Positions 33,739-43,748 are shown, numbered from the stretch's first letter. The stretch is 58,984 nt of DNA from Mycobacterium sp. 1465703.0 (GCF_001672975.1 NZ_LZKU01000184.1:1-58984), one strand, 5' to 3'. Notes: a model not told the origin generated them from the letters alone. Numbers and translations are program-made.

Positions 33739-34704
33739 CTAGGTCTGCGGATCCGGAATGTTCGGATCCCACACCGGCGACGGTACGAACCGCGCCGGCC
33801 AGAAGCCCGATTTGGTGAGCCGGGCGACCTCTTCACGCAACACGATGCCGATCTTCGTCGCGAATTCGCGGGGCACCTCCAGCGCTGAGCTGGCGGCCAC
33901 GCCTAGATGGTGGTGGATCTCGGGTTCGTACACCGTGGTGTGACGCAGTCGTCCCGCCTCGACCTCGGGTGCACATGCGGCCGGCGGCATCACCGCGTAT
34001 CCGAGCCCCGCTTCGACAAGTTGCTTGGATGCCTCGAGGGAGTCGGTTGAAAAGCGGGTGACGATGGCGACCCTGAGGCGCAAAGCGGTGTTCTCCAACG
34101 TGTTTCGGATACCGGTCGGTGCGCTGGGCATGATCAGCGGTAACTCGGCCAACTCCACGAACCGGATCGGCCGGTCCGGCGACAGGTCGCACGCACGACC
34201 TCCGACGACAACGAGGTCCTCGACCAACAGGGGGCGGTAGAACAACCGGTCGTCCGGTACGGGATTGATGACCGCGAGGTCGATCGCGCCGTTGAGCATG
34301 CGTTGCACCAACTCGTCGGTGTCGGCGACGGCGACGTGAAAATGCACGTTGGGAAACGCGGCGCTCAGGCTGGCCAACAGCGGCGCCGCGAGCACGCCTG
34401 CGGTGCTGGGCAGCATCCCGAACAGCAGGCCACGTTCGATGCGCGCCAACGGCGATCCGGCGTACTGCACCGCAAGCTCGAGTTGACGCAACGGCGCGGC
34501 CGTCGAGGAGCGCAACCGCTCGCCCTCCTCGGTGAGTTGCACGCCGCGGCGGGTGCGGTGGAACAGCGTGATGCCCAGGTCGTCTTCGAGCAGGCGCACC
34601 TGGCGGCTCAGTGCCGGTTGTGCGATCCCGAGCGCGGTGGCCGCCCGCGTGATCGAGCCTTCTTCGGCAATCCGCAGGAAATACTTCAGCCGGTGGGTGT
34701 CCAT
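33739..34704 (-). CDS. LysR family transcriptional regulator
   Basis: A 321-residue LysR regulator. The N-terminal helix-turn-helix is MDTHRLKYFLRIAEEGSITR followed by AATALGIAQPALSRQVRLLE. The effector domain spans about 90-300 (GLLFGMLPSTAGVLAAPLL, and AIDLAVINPVPDD). A much longer frame upstream is antisense to the SDR gene and is discarded in favour of the ATG at 34704. It is divergent from an SDR/sulfotransferase operon, with a long inverted repeat between them, so it probably activates or represses that operon in response to a pathway compound. Confidence 0.9.
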   Translation of the reverse strand: MDTHRLKYFLRIAEEGSITRAATALGIAQPALSRQVRLLEDDLGITLFHRTRRGVQLTEEGERLRSSTAAPLRQLELAVQYAGSPLARIERGLLFGMLPSTAGVLAAPLLASLSAAFPNVHFHVAVADTDELVQRMLNGAIDLAVINPVPDDRLFYRPLLVEDLVVVGGRACDLSPDRPIRFVELAELPLIMPSAPTGIRNTLENTALRLRVAIVTRFSTDSLEASKQLVEAGLGYAVMPPAACAPEVEAGRLRHTTVYEPEIHHHLGVAASSALEVPREFATKIGIVLREEVARLTKSGFWPARFVPSPVWDPNIPDPQT

Positions 34705-34724
34705 TGCTCCCACAACTACCAGCC

Positions 34725-34761
34725 ATACAAATTCGGCATGACTGTTTTCCCGAATTGGTAT
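34725..34761. promoter_or_regulatory. inverted repeat, candidate LysR operator
   Basis: ATACAAATTCGG (34725-34736) and CCGAATTGGTAT (34750-34761) are complementary at 11 of 12 positions with a 13-base spacer. The site begins 20 bases upstream of the LysR start and faces the divergent SDR gene, the usual position for a LysR recognition site. Confidence 0.5.
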
Positions 34762-34842
34762 TACCTGCTGGCCCCGATGCCGCCATATCGTCAGCCAGGT
34801 GGCGGTGGCGATGCCGTCCCGGTCTGGCACGAAGGGGTGACG

Positions 34843-35718
34843 ATGACGGTTCAAGACGAGCGGGACTGGGCGCAACTGCTCGGATTGGATCGCTTGCCCG
34901 AGCACATCATCGGCAAGCGGGTGACCGAGCTGATGAACCTGTCCGGCAAGAAGGCCTTCGTCACCGGGGCCGGCGGCGACGGCCTGGGGCAGGCGATCGC
35001 CAACCGGCTGGCCGGCTGCGGCGCGGAGGTGGCGCTCATCGGCCGGACCCTCGAGAAGGTGCAACGCCGCGCGAAAGAAGTCGAGCAGCGCTGGGGAGTA
35101 CGCGCCATTCCCGTCAAAGCCGACATGTCCGACTGGGACCAGGTGCACGACGCGGTCGCGCACGCGCACGGCGAACTCGGTGGGCTCGACATCATGGTGA
35201 ACAACCCGGTGATGGTCGCCGCGGGCCCGTTCGAGCTGCAGACGAAGGAAGAAATCGACTACACCGTGCTGGGCAGCCTGACGATGATGATGTACGGCGC
35301 GCACGCCGCACTGCAGCACATGCTTGCCCAGGGCTCCGGCAAGATCATCAACATCGGATCGGTCGGCGGCCGCATTCAGCAGCGCGGCCTGGTGGTCTAC
35401 AACGCGTGCAAGGCCGGAGTCATCGGCTTCACCCGAAACCTCGCCCACGAGGTCGCACCGCGCGGTGTCAACGTGCTGGGCGTGGCACCGGGCATCATGA
35501 TCAAACCGGAGATGCGCCAGTACCTGCTCGATCCCCAGGACGACAGGCAGCGCGCCGGCCGCGGCGCCATCCAGGAAGCGATCACCCACCAGGTCCAGCT
35601 CGGGCGCGCGTCGTTGCCCGAGGAGGCCGCCAACATGGTCGCCTTCCTGGCCTCCGAGGCGGCCGACTACATGTGCGGGCAGACCATTGACGTCGCCGGC
35701 GGCCAGTGGATGGGTTGA
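34843..35718 (+). CDS. SDR family oxidoreductase
   Basis: A 291-residue short-chain dehydrogenase. A 35-residue leader with HIIGKRVTELMNL precedes the fold. The cofactor loop is TGAGGDGLGQAI, LIGRTLEK follows strand 2, NNPV replaces NNAG, Ser is in INIGSVGG and the active site is YNACK. GAAGGGG precedes the ATG at 34843; a GTG at 34837 is also possible. It is the first gene of an operon with a sulfotransferase, an unknown protein and two more SDRs, divergent from LysR. Confidence 0.85.
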   Translation: MTVQDERDWAQLLGLDRLPEHIIGKRVTELMNLSGKKAFVTGAGGDGLGQAIANRLAGCGAEVALIGRTLEKVQRRAKEVEQRWGVRAIPVKADMSDWDQVHDAVAHAHGELGGLDIMVNNPVMVAAGPFELQTKEEIDYTVLGSLTMMMYGAHAALQHMLAQGSGKIINIGSVGGRIQQRGLVVYNACKAGVIGFTRNLAHEVAPRGVNVLGVAPGIMIKPEMRQYLLDPQDDRQRAGRGAIQEAITHQVQLGRASLPEEAANMVAFLASEAADYMCGQTIDVAGGQWMG

Positions 35719-35752
35719 CCACTGCCCCAGCAACTTTCATCAGGGAGATGCC

Positions 35753-36886
35753 GTGCTGACCACTGATGGCGTGATGGGTGAGGCCACCACGCAGACCGGC
35801 CTGACCGACTTCGGCGACGCCTCTTTCACCGAGGGCCTGGATGTTCTGCTGGCCGCATTGCGTGACGAGGCGCACCTGAACGAGCCCGGCGAAGCCTTTC
35901 TGCATCAACGAATCGTGGGGTATCTCGCGCACCGACTCCAGGTCGAGGATTGGTTTCAACGACACCCGGAAATCGCCGATGTGCCCATCCGGGCACCATT
36001 GGTGGGCCTGGGCTTGCCCCGGACCGGATCCACCGCGCTGTCGATGCTGCTGGCGCAGGATCCCGATGTGCGATACCTGCGGCGATGGGAGTCTTCACAA
36101 CCCTGTCCGCCACCCTCGACGGTGCGCGGCGTAGACCCGCGGGTGCCGCCCGACAGGGGTGAGATGGTCGGCACGCGCTATCACGTCCCAGCCGACACTC
36201 ATGGCCCGATGGAGTGCCACGAGCTGATGGCGCTCGATTTCAAATCGCACATTTTTCAGTCATTCGCCGAAATACCCTCATACTCAGCGTGGTTGGTGCA
36301 GCACGCAGACCTCACCTCCACCTTCCGATATCAGCGTCGGGTGATGCAGCTACTGCAGTGGGGTGAGCCGGTGCGGCCGTGGCGGCTCAAATGCCCGTCA
36401 CACGTCTTGTGGCTCGACGCCCTGAACGCGGTGTTCCCCGACGCGCGCTTCGTGATGACCCATCGCGATCCCACCGACGTGCTGTTGTCGGTGGCCGATC
36501 TGTATGCCGACATCATCGGATCGTTCAACAGCGAAATCGACCGCCGGTACATCGGTAGGCTCAACGTCGAACACTGGTCGCTGGGGATGCAGCGGGCGCT
36601 GCGCTTCCGTGCCGATGGTGCAGAAGATCGGTTCTACGACATCGACTTTCGCGCCATGCAGGCCGACCCGATCGGCGAGGTCGTCGGCTTGTACACCTGG
36701 CTGGGCGCCCCGGTGGGTGCGGAGTTCGAGGCGCGGATGCAAAGTTGGTGGGAGCATGCCGCCGCGGAGCGCGAGCCGAGTACACACGCCGACCCGGTGG
36801 AATTCGGCATCGACCTCGACGAGGTGCGGCCCCGGTTCGCACGTTATGTGGACAGCGCCCGGCGGTGGACGGCGCACAGAAGCTAA
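35753..36886 (+). CDS. PAPS-dependent sulfotransferase family protein
   Basis: A 377-residue sulfotransferase of the Sulfotransfer_3 type common in mycobacteria. The 5'-phosphosulfate-binding loop is GLGLPRTGSTALSMLL and the 3'-phosphate-binding strand is FVMTHRDPTDVL. WRLKCPSHVLWLDAL lies between. The GTG at 35753 follows AGGGAG; an upstream frame overlaps the previous SDR and is less likely. Family members transfer sulfate from PAPS to lipids or small molecules, but many mycobacterial paralogs have no known substrate. It sits between SDR genes, so a hydroxylated lipid or sterol-like acceptor is plausible. Confidence 0.83.
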   Translation: MLTTDGVMGEATTQTGLTDFGDASFTEGLDVLLAALRDEAHLNEPGEAFLHQRIVGYLAHRLQVEDWFQRHPEIADVPIRAPLVGLGLPRTGSTALSMLLAQDPDVRYLRRWESSQPCPPPSTVRGVDPRVPPDRGEMVGTRYHVPADTHGPMECHELMALDFKSHIFQSFAEIPSYSAWLVQHADLTSTFRYQRRVMQLLQWGEPVRPWRLKCPSHVLWLDALNAVFPDARFVMTHRDPTDVLLSVADLYADIIGSFNSEIDRRYIGRLNVEHWSLGMQRALRFRADGAEDRFYDIDFRAMQADPIGEVVGLYTWLGAPVGAEFEARMQSWWEHAAAEREPSTHADPVEFGIDLDEVRPRFARYVDSARRWTAHRS

Positions 36887-36901
36887 GGAGTGACCAGAGC
36901 A

Positions 36902-37966
36902 ATGGCTGTTGACCTCACCGGCGGCATCGACGCATCCCGCGAGTACGTGCTGGCGCAACGCCCCGAAGATCCGGAGATGCGTGACTCGGTGAGCTTCTGG
37001 GTTGTCGATGACCGTGGCGCGATCGGGTTGCCGCGCATCGGAATCGAGGCGGTGGGCGCCAATTGGGATTCCCACGACATTCAGGTCAATGCCGCCTTTC
37101 CTGACGGTCGCGTCTACCGACTGCGCGCCAACGGGCCGTCGCTGCCCACCCGCGGTGCCGGCGGGCGGCCCACCGTGCTCGGTGCCGGCGGCCTGGCGTT
37201 TGAGTGCATCGAGCCGTTCGACACCTGGACCATGTCCTATGCCGGACCGGCTGTAGAGACCTCGTCCACCGATTTGGTCGAGGGCAAGAAAGACGGCCCG
37301 ACGGTCGACATCAGCTTCCACGTCGAAGCGAAGATGGCGGTACCCCCGTGGATTCAGGGCGCATTGCAGCGCGATGCCGACACCCAGCTCAAAACCACCT
37401 CCGTCGGCGCCATCATGGGCGGCCCGCGTTACGAGCAATTGTTCACCGCCGCCGGCGAATTCCGGGTAGCCGACCAGCGGCACACGTTCACCGGCAGCGG
37501 GTTGCGCATTCGTCGCACCGGCGTCCGCAGGCTCGCCGGCTTCTGGGGGCACTGCTGGCAGTCGGCCGTGTTCGGCAGTGGCCGCGCGTTCGGCTATATC
37601 GCCTATCCACCGCGCTCCGATGGCCAGCCCACCTTCAACGAGGGATTCATCTTCACCGGTGACGGCGGCCTGGTCCCGGCCCGGGCGGTGCATGCGCCGT
37701 GGCTGACACGGCTGCGCGCGCTGGGCGAACAGGTGCCGCTGGTGCTGGAGGCCGCCGACGGCCGCGTCGAAATCGACGGCGTAACAGTCTTTTCCACTCA
37801 CGACATCAATCACAACGACGACATGTACTCCATGAACGCCCTCAAACAGGAGATGGCCCAGTTCCCCGCCGTGCAGCAAGCCGGCGTGCGCTATACCTGG
37901 GACGGCGAAGTGGCCTACGGCATGCTGGAACGCTCCAACCCGCTCGACAAGATCGCGCGCGACTGA
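36902..37966 (+). CDS. uncharacterised protein, possibly DUF7064/7065-type
   Basis: A 354-residue protein I cannot assign with certainty. It is rich in beta-strand-like segments (DSVSFWVVDDRGAIGLPRIG, FTGSGLRIRRTGVRR, FGYIAYPPRSDG) and lacks signal peptide or membrane helices. AAGGAG lies 11 bases before the ATG at 36902. Similar proteins of about this length often neighbour steroid or terpenoid catabolic genes and are labelled only as domains of unknown function. It follows the sulfotransferase by 15 bases and precedes a mycofactocin-type SDR by 18 bases, so it belongs to that operon. Confidence 0.65.
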   Translation: MAVDLTGGIDASREYVLAQRPEDPEMRDSVSFWVVDDRGAIGLPRIGIEAVGANWDSHDIQVNAAFPDGRVYRLRANGPSLPTRGAGGRPTVLGAGGLAFECIEPFDTWTMSYAGPAVETSSTDLVEGKKDGPTVDISFHVEAKMAVPPWIQGALQRDADTQLKTTSVGAIMGGPRYEQLFTAAGEFRVADQRHTFTGSGLRIRRTGVRRLAGFWGHCWQSAVFGSGRAFGYIAYPPRSDGQPTFNEGFIFTGDGGLVPARAVHAPWLTRLRALGEQVPLVLEAADGRVEIDGVTVFSTHDINHNDDMYSMNALKQEMAQFPAVQQAGVRYTWDGEVAYGMLERSNPLDKIARD

Positions 37967-37984
37967 AAGGAACCCCCACCACTT

Positions 37985-38806
37985 ATGAGCCAGCCACTTT
38001 CGGGAAAGGTCGCGTTGATCACCGGCGCCGCGCGTGGGCAGGGCCGCGCGCACGCGGTACGCCTGGCCGCCGAGGGCGCCGACATCATTGCGGTTGACAT
38101 CGCCGGGCCGCTGCCGCCCAGCGTTCCGTACGACTCGCCGACGCCCGACGACCTGGCCGAGACCGCGCGACTGGTGAATGCCAACGGCCGCAAGGTCATC
38201 GCCGCCGAGGCCGACATCCGCGATCTCGACGCACTGGCCGCCGCCGTCGACAAGGCGGTGGGCGAACTGGGCCGGCTCGACGTCATCGTCGCCAACGCCG
38301 GGATCTGCAGTCCCGCGCCGTGGAACCAGATCACCGCGCAGGCGTTCCGGGACACCATAGACACCAACGTCATCGGCACCTGGAACACCGTGATGGCCGG
38401 CGTGCAACAAATCATCGACGGTGATCGCGGCGGCTCGATCATCCTGATCGGGTCGGCCGCCGGTATCAAAATGCAGTCGTTCATGATCCACTACACCGCA
38501 AGCAAACACGCCGTCGTCGGGATGGCCCGCGCATTCGCCGCCGAACTCGGCCGCTACAACATCCGCGTCAACAGCCTCAACCCCGGAGCGGTCGCCACCC
38601 CGATGGGCACCGGCCGGATGCGCGACGCGCTCCAAGCGGCCGCCGACGACTACCCGCACCTGCGGGGCATGCACAAACCACTGCTGCCCGAAGGTATCGC
38701 GCAGCCCGAAGACATCGCCGACGCGGTGGCATGGCTGGCCTCGGACCAATCCAGATTGGTTACCGCAACCCAGGTTTCGGTCGACATCGGAGTGGGCTAC
38801 GTCTGA
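37985..38806 (+). CDS. mycofactocin-coupled SDR family oxidoreductase
   Basis: A 273-residue short-chain dehydrogenase with the marks of the mycofactocin-coupled subfamily. The cofactor loop is ITGAARGQGRAHAVRLA, then AVDIAG. The extra insert (PSVPYDSPTPDDLAETARLV, about 42-62) separates this group from ordinary SDRs. NAG, IGSAAG and catalytic YTASK follow. In this subfamily the bound nicotinamide is recycled in place by the redox peptide mycofactocin. AAAGGA precedes the ATG. Its TGA overlaps the ATG of the next SDR by one base. Confidence 0.88.
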   Translation: MSQPLSGKVALITGAARGQGRAHAVRLAAEGADIIAVDIAGPLPPSVPYDSPTPDDLAETARLVNANGRKVIAAEADIRDLDALAAAVDKAVGELGRLDVIVANAGICSPAPWNQITAQAFRDTIDTNVIGTWNTVMAGVQQIIDGDRGGSIILIGSAAGIKMQSFMIHYTASKHAVVGMARAFAAELGRYNIRVNSLNPGAVATPMGTGRMRDALQAAADDYPHLRGMHKPLLPEGIAQPEDIADAVAWLASDQSRLVTATQVSVDIGVGYV

Positions 38807-39576
38807 TGCGCGGCCTGACCGACAAGACATTCCTGGTCGCCGGAGGCGCTACCGGAATCGGTGCGGCCACCGCCAAACGCCTTGCCGCCGAAGGCGCTTC
38901 GGTGGCCATCGGGGACAACAACATCGCCGGCGCCACCGCCACGGCCGAACAGATCGCGGCGTCCGGCGGCCGGGCCATCGCGATCGAATTCGACCTTGCC
39001 GACGAACGGTCCGTGCAACGCCTCGTCCAGACCACCATCACCGAGTTCGGCGCCCTGCATGGTCTGCACAATGTGGGCGCCGATCTCTCCGAGGACAACC
39101 TGGGACGCGACAGCACAATCCTCGATACCGGGATGGACGTCTGGCATCGCACCCTTGACGTCAACTTGCTGGGATACGTCCGCACCATCCGCGCGGTCCT
39201 GCCCCATCTGCTCGACCACGGTGGGGGCAGCATCGTGAACACCTCCTCGGGCGCCGCCCTGGGCAGCGACCCGGCACACGTCGCCTATGGCGCCTCGAAG
39301 GCCGCGGTGAACCACCTGACCCGGCACGTGGCGGTCAATTGGGGCAAGCACAACATCCGCAGCAACGGCGTCATGCCCGGCTTGGTGATGGGCGAGACCC
39401 AGGAACGGCAAAACGACCTCGCCCTCCAGCAGGCCTTCCTGACCTTCGGCAAGACGACGCGGCTGGGTAAACCGGACGATTTGGCCGCGATCAGCACGTT
39501 CCTGCTGTCCGACGAGGCCGAGTGGATCACCGGTCAGGTCTGGTACATCGGCGGCGGATCGCACCTGCGGCAATAG
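38806..39576 (+). CDS. SDR family oxidoreductase
   Basis: A 256-residue short-chain dehydrogenase that begins inside the stop codon of the mycofactocin-type SDR (TGATG). The cofactor loop is AGGATGIGAATA, and AIGDNNIAG gives an Asp after strand 2. HNVGAD replaces NNAG, Ser is in NTSSGAAL and the active site is YGASK. VWYIGGG closes the protein. It is the last gene of the LysR-linked operon. The substrate is unknown. Confidence 0.87.
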   Translation: MRGLTDKTFLVAGGATGIGAATAKRLAAEGASVAIGDNNIAGATATAEQIAASGGRAIAIEFDLADERSVQRLVQTTITEFGALHGLHNVGADLSEDNLGRDSTILDTGMDVWHRTLDVNLLGYVRTIRAVLPHLLDHGGGSIVNTSSGAALGSDPAHVAYGASKAAVNHLTRHVAVNWGKHNIRSNGVMPGLVMGETQERQNDLALQQAFLTFGKTTRLGKPDDLAAISTFLLSDEAEWITGQVWYIGGGSHLRQ

Positions 39577-39592
39577 CCCGCTACACCTAGCA

Positions 39593-39619
39593 GGCAGAAT
39601 GGTCTGGTCAAGACCTGCC
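39593..39619 (+). promoter_or_regulatory. hairpin between SDR and copper genes
   Basis: GGTCT-GGTCA-AGACC forms a five-base stem, extended by GGCA/TGCC after a four-base bulge on one side. It lies 22 bases upstream of the copper chaperone ATG and 17 bases after the SDR stop. It could end the upstream operon or act as a metal-regulator site. No T-run follows, so a classical terminator is unlikely. Confidence 0.3.
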
Positions 39620-39640
39620 GGGGGATCGAGAAGGAGCGGC

Positions 39641-39853
39641 ATGCCCACCAGCGAATATCGGGTGAGCGGAATGAGCTGCGGGCATTGCGAGGCCGCAGTC
39701 CACAGCGAAGTGGTCCAGATCCCGGGCGTCGACGGCGTGACGGTCAACGCCGCCACCGGCACGCTCGTCGTCACGAGTGCGCAGCCCATCGACACGGACG
39801 CCGTCCTTGGCGCGGTCGACGAGGCCGGCTATGAGGCCGTCCTGGTCGCATGA
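39641..39853 (+). CDS. CopZ-like copper chaperone (HMA domain)
   Basis: A 70-residue single heavy-metal-associated domain. The metal motif GMSCGHC is at 10-16, and the fold ends ILxxxxEAGY-like ([12 protein letters not shown]). GAAGGAG lies just before the ATG at 39641. Its stop overlaps the start of the copper ATPase by four bases (ATGA), so the two are produced together. It carries Cu(I) in the cytosol to the ATPase. The Met-x-Cys-x-x-Cys form favours copper over zinc. Confidence 0.88.
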   Translation: MPTSEYRVSGMSCGHCEAAVHSEVVQIPGVDGVTVNAATGTLVVTSAQPIDTDAVLGAVDEAGYEAVLVA

Positions 39854-42162
39854 GCACGCCCCCAAGGCATCTCAACGAGGGCATTCTTCCGGATAACACC
39901 GCCTCAGCCGCGCCGCCTCAGATCGAGCTGGAGATCACCGGGATGACCTGCGCCTCCTGCGCCGCCCGGATCGAGAAGAAACTCAACAAACTCGACGGCG
40001 TCGAGGCGACCGTCAACTACGCCACCGAAAAGGCTGCCGTAACGGTCCCCGCCGGTTACGACACGCGGATTCTCATCGCCGAGATCGAAAAGGCCGGCTA
40101 CGCAGCCGCCACCCCACAACGCTCGCCGGAACGCAACCCGGACGAGGCGACTCCGGTGGCGACGGCACCCAGCGACCCCGAGTTGACGTCGCTGCGGTGG
40201 CGACTGATCGCCGCGATCATGCTGGCCGGACCGGTCATCGCCATGCCGATGCTGCCCGCCCTGCAATTCGAGCACTGGCACTGGGTGTCGCTGGCCCTGA
40301 CCGCGCCGGTCGTCGTGTGGTGCGGGCACCCCTTTCACGCGGCCGCCTGGGCCAACCTCAAACACGGCGTCGCCACTATGGACACCCTGGTGTCGATCGG
40401 CACTCTGGCGGCATTCCTGTGGTCCCTCTACGCGGTGTTTCTCGGCTCGGCCAGCCAACCGGGCATGCAGCACGATTTCGAGCTGACCGTCGGGCGCGAC
40501 GGCGCCCCTTGTCACGTCTACTTCGAGGTCGCCGCGGGCGTCACGCTGTTCGTCCTCGCCGGCCGGTATTTCGAGAAACGGTCTAAGCGGACGGCCGGTG
40601 CCGCACTGCGCACGCTGCTCACATTGGGCGCCAAGGACGTCGCTGTGCTACGTGACGGGATCGAGACCCGCATCCCGATTGAACAGCTTGCGGTCGGTGA
40701 CGAGTTCGTCGTGCGTCCCGGGGAACGGATCGCCACCGACGGGGTCATTGTCGCGGGGTCCTCGGCCGTGGACGCCGCCATGTTGACCGGCGAGTCCGTC
40801 CCGGTGGAGGTCGGCAAGGGTGACGCTGTCATCGGCGCCACCGTCAACGCCGGCGGTCGGCTCGTGGTGCGTGCCACCGGCGTCGGCGACGACACCCGGC
40901 TCGCGCAGATCGCCAGGCTGGTCGAGCGGGCCCAATCCGGCAAGGCCCGCGCCCAGCGTCTCGCCGACCGCGTCTCGACGGTGTTCGTCCCCGTCGTAAT
41001 GGCCCTCGCGGCGGCGACCCTGGCCGGCTGGCTCGCGGCGGATTTCTCGCTCACCACCGCCCTGACGGCGTCCGTCGCGGTCCTCATCGTCGCCTGCCCG
41101 TGCGCGCTGGGACTCGCGACCCCGACCGCGCTGCTGGTCGGTACCGGACGCGCCGCCCAGCTCGGCGTGCTCATCAACGGGCCTGAAGTCCTGGAGTCCA
41201 CTCGCAGCGTCGACACGATCGTGCTCGACAAGACCGGCACCGTCACCACCGGCGAGATGACGCTGGTCGACGTGATCGCCGCGGCCGAGACGGACCGCAG
41301 CACGCTGTTGCGTTACGCCGGGGGCCTGGAAGACGCCTCCGAGCATCCCATCGCACAAGCGATCGCCCGAGGCGCCCGGGCGCAGCTCGGTGCGCTCCCC
41401 ACCCCCGCCGGCTTCACCGGGGTCAACGGGAGGGGCGCGTACGGCGCGGTCGACGGTCGAGCCGTCGTCGTCGGGCGCGAGAGCCTGCTGACCGAACACG
41501 GCCTGCGCCTCGACGCCATGCTGTCGGCCGCCAGGGCCCGCGCCGAGGGCGAGGGTAAGACCGCTGTCACCGTCGGCTGGGACGGCCTGGCCCGGGGCGT
41601 CCTGGTGGTTGCCGACACCGTCAAGCCGTCCAGCGCCGAGGCGGTCCGGCGGTTCACCCAACTGGGCCTCACGCCGGTGCTGCTCACCGGCGACAACACC
41701 AAGGTCGCCGCCCGCATCGCCGGCGAACTCGGCATCACGCAGGTCATCGCCGAGGCGACGCCCGCCGAGAAGGTCGCCGCCGTCAAACGTCTGCAATCCG
41801 AGGGCAAGGTGGTCGCCATGGTCGGCGATGGCGTCAATGACGCCGCTGCGCTGGCCGCCGCCGATCTGGGCCTGGCCATGGGCACTGGCACCGACGTCGC
41901 GATTCAGGCTGCCGACCTCACCGTGATGCGCGGTGACCTGCGCGCCGCCGTCGACGCGGTCCGGCTCTCGCGGCGAACGCTGGCGACCATCAAGACCAAC
42001 TTGCTGTGGGCGTTCGGATACAACCTCGCCGCGATACCTCTCGCCGCGCTCGGCATGCTCAACCCGATGTTCGCCGGCGCCGCGATGGCGCTGTCCAGCG
42101 TCCTGGTCGTGGGGAACAGCCTGCGGCTGCGCTCGTTCACCAGCGTCATCGACGACGCGTGA
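39850..42162 (+). CDS. copper-exporting P1B-type ATPase (CtpV/CopA-like)
   Basis: A 770-residue heavy-metal P-type ATPase. One N-terminal HMA domain has GMTCASC (31-37). The membrane metal motif is CPC (416-418), TGES is at 313-316, the phosphorylation site DKTGT at 460-464 (Asp460), then SEHPIAQAI and [10 protein letters not shown]. Length equals that of M. tuberculosis CtpV, and CtpA/CtpB are also close. CPC with an upstream CopZ indicates Cu(I) export. There is no csoR-like regulator in the window. It is coupled to the chaperone gene by a four-base overlap. Confidence 0.9.
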   Translation: MSTPPRHLNEGILPDNTASAAPPQIELEITGMTCASCAARIEKKLNKLDGVEATVNYATEKAAVTVPAGYDTRILIAEIEKAGYAAATPQRSPERNPDEATPVATAPSDPELTSLRWRLIAAIMLAGPVIAMPMLPALQFEHWHWVSLALTAPVVVWCGHPFHAAAWANLKHGVATMDTLVSIGTLAAFLWSLYAVFLGSASQPGMQHDFELTVGRDGAPCHVYFEVAAGVTLFVLAGRYFEKRSKRTAGAALRTLLTLGAKDVAVLRDGIETRIPIEQLAVGDEFVVRPGERIATDGVIVAGSSAVDAAMLTGESVPVEVGKGDAVIGATVNAGGRLVVRATGVGDDTRLAQIARLVERAQSGKARAQRLADRVSTVFVPVVMALAAATLAGWLAADFSLTTALTASVAVLIVACPCALGLATPTALLVGTGRAAQLGVLINGPEVLESTRSVDTIVLDKTGTVTTGEMTLVDVIAAAETDRSTLLRYAGGLEDASEHPIAQAIARGARAQLGALPTPAGFTGVNGRGAYGAVDGRAVVVGRESLLTEHGLRLDAMLSAARARAEGEGKTAVTVGWDGLARGVLVVADTVKPSSAEAVRRFTQLGLTPVLLTGDNTKVAARIAGELGITQVIAEATPAEKVAAVKRLQSEGKVVAMVGDGVNDAAALAAADLGLAMGTGTDVAIQAADLTVMRGDLRAAVDAVRLSRRTLATIKTNLLWAFGYNLAAIPLAALGMLNPMFAGAAMALSSVLVVGNSLRLRSFTSVIDDA

Positions 42163-42337
42163 GCCAACCGGTCCGGACCGCGCGGATCTGGTCGGTCTAC
42201 ACGCACGAACGGTCGGCTGGTGGCGCGCATTGGTATGGGATAGTTGGTCCGGCCGCGGCCTTCGGTGACCCCCGACCGGCCGATTGACAGTCACCCCCAC
42301 CCTCGTTCAGCGATCGATCTAGCAAAGGTCACGACCG

Positions 42338-43729
42338 TTGGAGCAGTTCTTCGGACAGCTGTCCTTGCTGCATGGCTGGTTTCCGCCGGCCGTGCAGGGT
42401 TTGGCGCTGCTCGTGCTGGTCGTAGCGATCCAATGGCGTGCGCGAAGCTGGCTGAAGCGAGTGCTGCCGGTGGCGTTGATCGCGGCAATCGCGGTGACCT
42501 TGCTGTCGCGTTGGTACATCACGTCGCTCGGCGTAGCCGGAGACCCGGCACCGACGGCACTGTGGCTGTGGATCGCGATGAGCGGGCTGGCCGCCGCGGT
42601 CTTCCTGGTCGGCTGGCGAGGCACCCGCTGGTGGCGCCGCGGGGTGGCGGTGCTGTCCATACCGTTGTGCGTCCTGTGTGCGGGCATGGCGCTGAACGGC
42701 TGGGTCGGCTACTTCCCCACCGCACTTGCCGCGTGGAATCAGCTGACGTCGGTGCCGTTGCCCGACCAGATCGACCGGCTGCGGGTCACCGAAATGCAGG
42801 TCGCCGGAACCAAGCCGACCAAGGGCGTGGTGGTGCCGGTGGATATCGACGACAACGGCTCCCACTTTCAGCACCGCCGCGAACTGGTCTATCTGCCGCC
42901 CGCGTGGTTCAACACCAACCCACCACCTCGGCTGCCAGCGGTCATGATGATCAGCTCAGCCTTCAACACCCCGGCTGACTGGCTGGGCCCCGGTGGCGCC
43001 TTCACCGCCATCGACAACTTCGCCGCCGCGCATCACGGGTTCTCCCCGGTGCTGGTGTTCGTCGATCCCACCGGCTCGTTCGACAATGACACCGAGTGCG
43101 TCAACGGCCCCCGCGGCAACGCCGCCGATCACCTGACCAAGGACATAAAGCCGTTCGTGGTGTCGAACTTCGGCGTCAGCGCTGATCGGGCCAACTGGGG
43201 TGTGGCCGGATGGTCGATGGGCGGTACCTGCGCCGTGGACTTGGCCGTCATGCACCCCGAGCTGTTCAGCGCGTTCGTGGACATCGCGGGTGACCGCGGG
43301 CCCAACGGCGGCTCGAAAGATCAAACCGTTGCCCGGTTGTTCGGCGGCAATCATGACGCGTGGGCGGCCTTCGACCCGGTCACGGTCATGACGAAGCACG
43401 GTCACTACGACGGCCTCTCGGGATGGTTCGACGTGCCCGGATCGGAGGGGGCCCGCAACGTCGCTCAGGAAGGCAATCCGGCCCTCGTCGCGTCCAGCGG
43501 CGACCCTGACGCCAACCCCGAAGGCCAGGACGTCGCGGCGAACTCGCTGTGTGCGGTCGGCACCGCCAACGGCATCACTTGCGCGGTGGTCACTCAGCCG
43601 GGCAAACACGACTGGCCGTTCGCCGCCCAGGCGTTTGCCACCGCATTGCCGTGGCTGGCTTCAACGCTGGGCACACCCAACGCCGAACCCGTGCAGCTGC
43701 CGCTACCAGGCGCCGGGGTACCGCGTTGA
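42338..43729 (+). CDS. membrane-anchored esterase/antigen 85-like alpha/beta hydrolase
   Basis: A 463-residue protein with four N-terminal membrane helices (about 17-32, 43-58, 73-93 and 102-121) and a C-terminal esterase-fold domain facing outward. The nucleophile elbow GWSMGG puts the catalytic Ser at 293. PAVMMISSAFNTPADW and VLVFVDPTGSFDNDTEC resemble esterase D/antigen 85 proteins, and GKHDW near the end may supply the His. The TTG at 42338 follows AAAGG. It probably acts on cell-envelope lipids or esters. The substrate is unknown. Confidence 0.83.
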   Translation: MEQFFGQLSLLHGWFPPAVQGLALLVLVVAIQWRARSWLKRVLPVALIAAIAVTLLSRWYITSLGVAGDPAPTALWLWIAMSGLAAAVFLVGWRGTRWWRRGVAVLSIPLCVLCAGMALNGWVGYFPTALAAWNQLTSVPLPDQIDRLRVTEMQVAGTKPTKGVVVPVDIDDNGSHFQHRRELVYLPPAWFNTNPPPRLPAVMMISSAFNTPADWLGPGGAFTAIDNFAAAHHGFSPVLVFVDPTGSFDNDTECVNGPRGNAADHLTKDIKPFVVSNFGVSADRANWGVAGWSMGGTCAVDLAVMHPELFSAFVDIAGDRGPNGGSKDQTVARLFGGNHDAWAAFDPVTVMTKHGHYDGLSGWFDVPGSEGARNVAQEGNPALVASSGDPDANPEGQDVAANSLCAVGTANGITCAVVTQPGKHDWPFAAQAFATALPWLASTLGTPNAEPVQLPLPGAGVPR

Positions 43730-43748
43730 TTCCGGCTGGTCGGCTCGC

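Noticed and set aside
36398..38830. An 810-codon open frame on the - strand opposite the sulfotransferase/SDR operon.
   Set aside because: Antisense shadow of genes with intact catalytic motifs; no family features.
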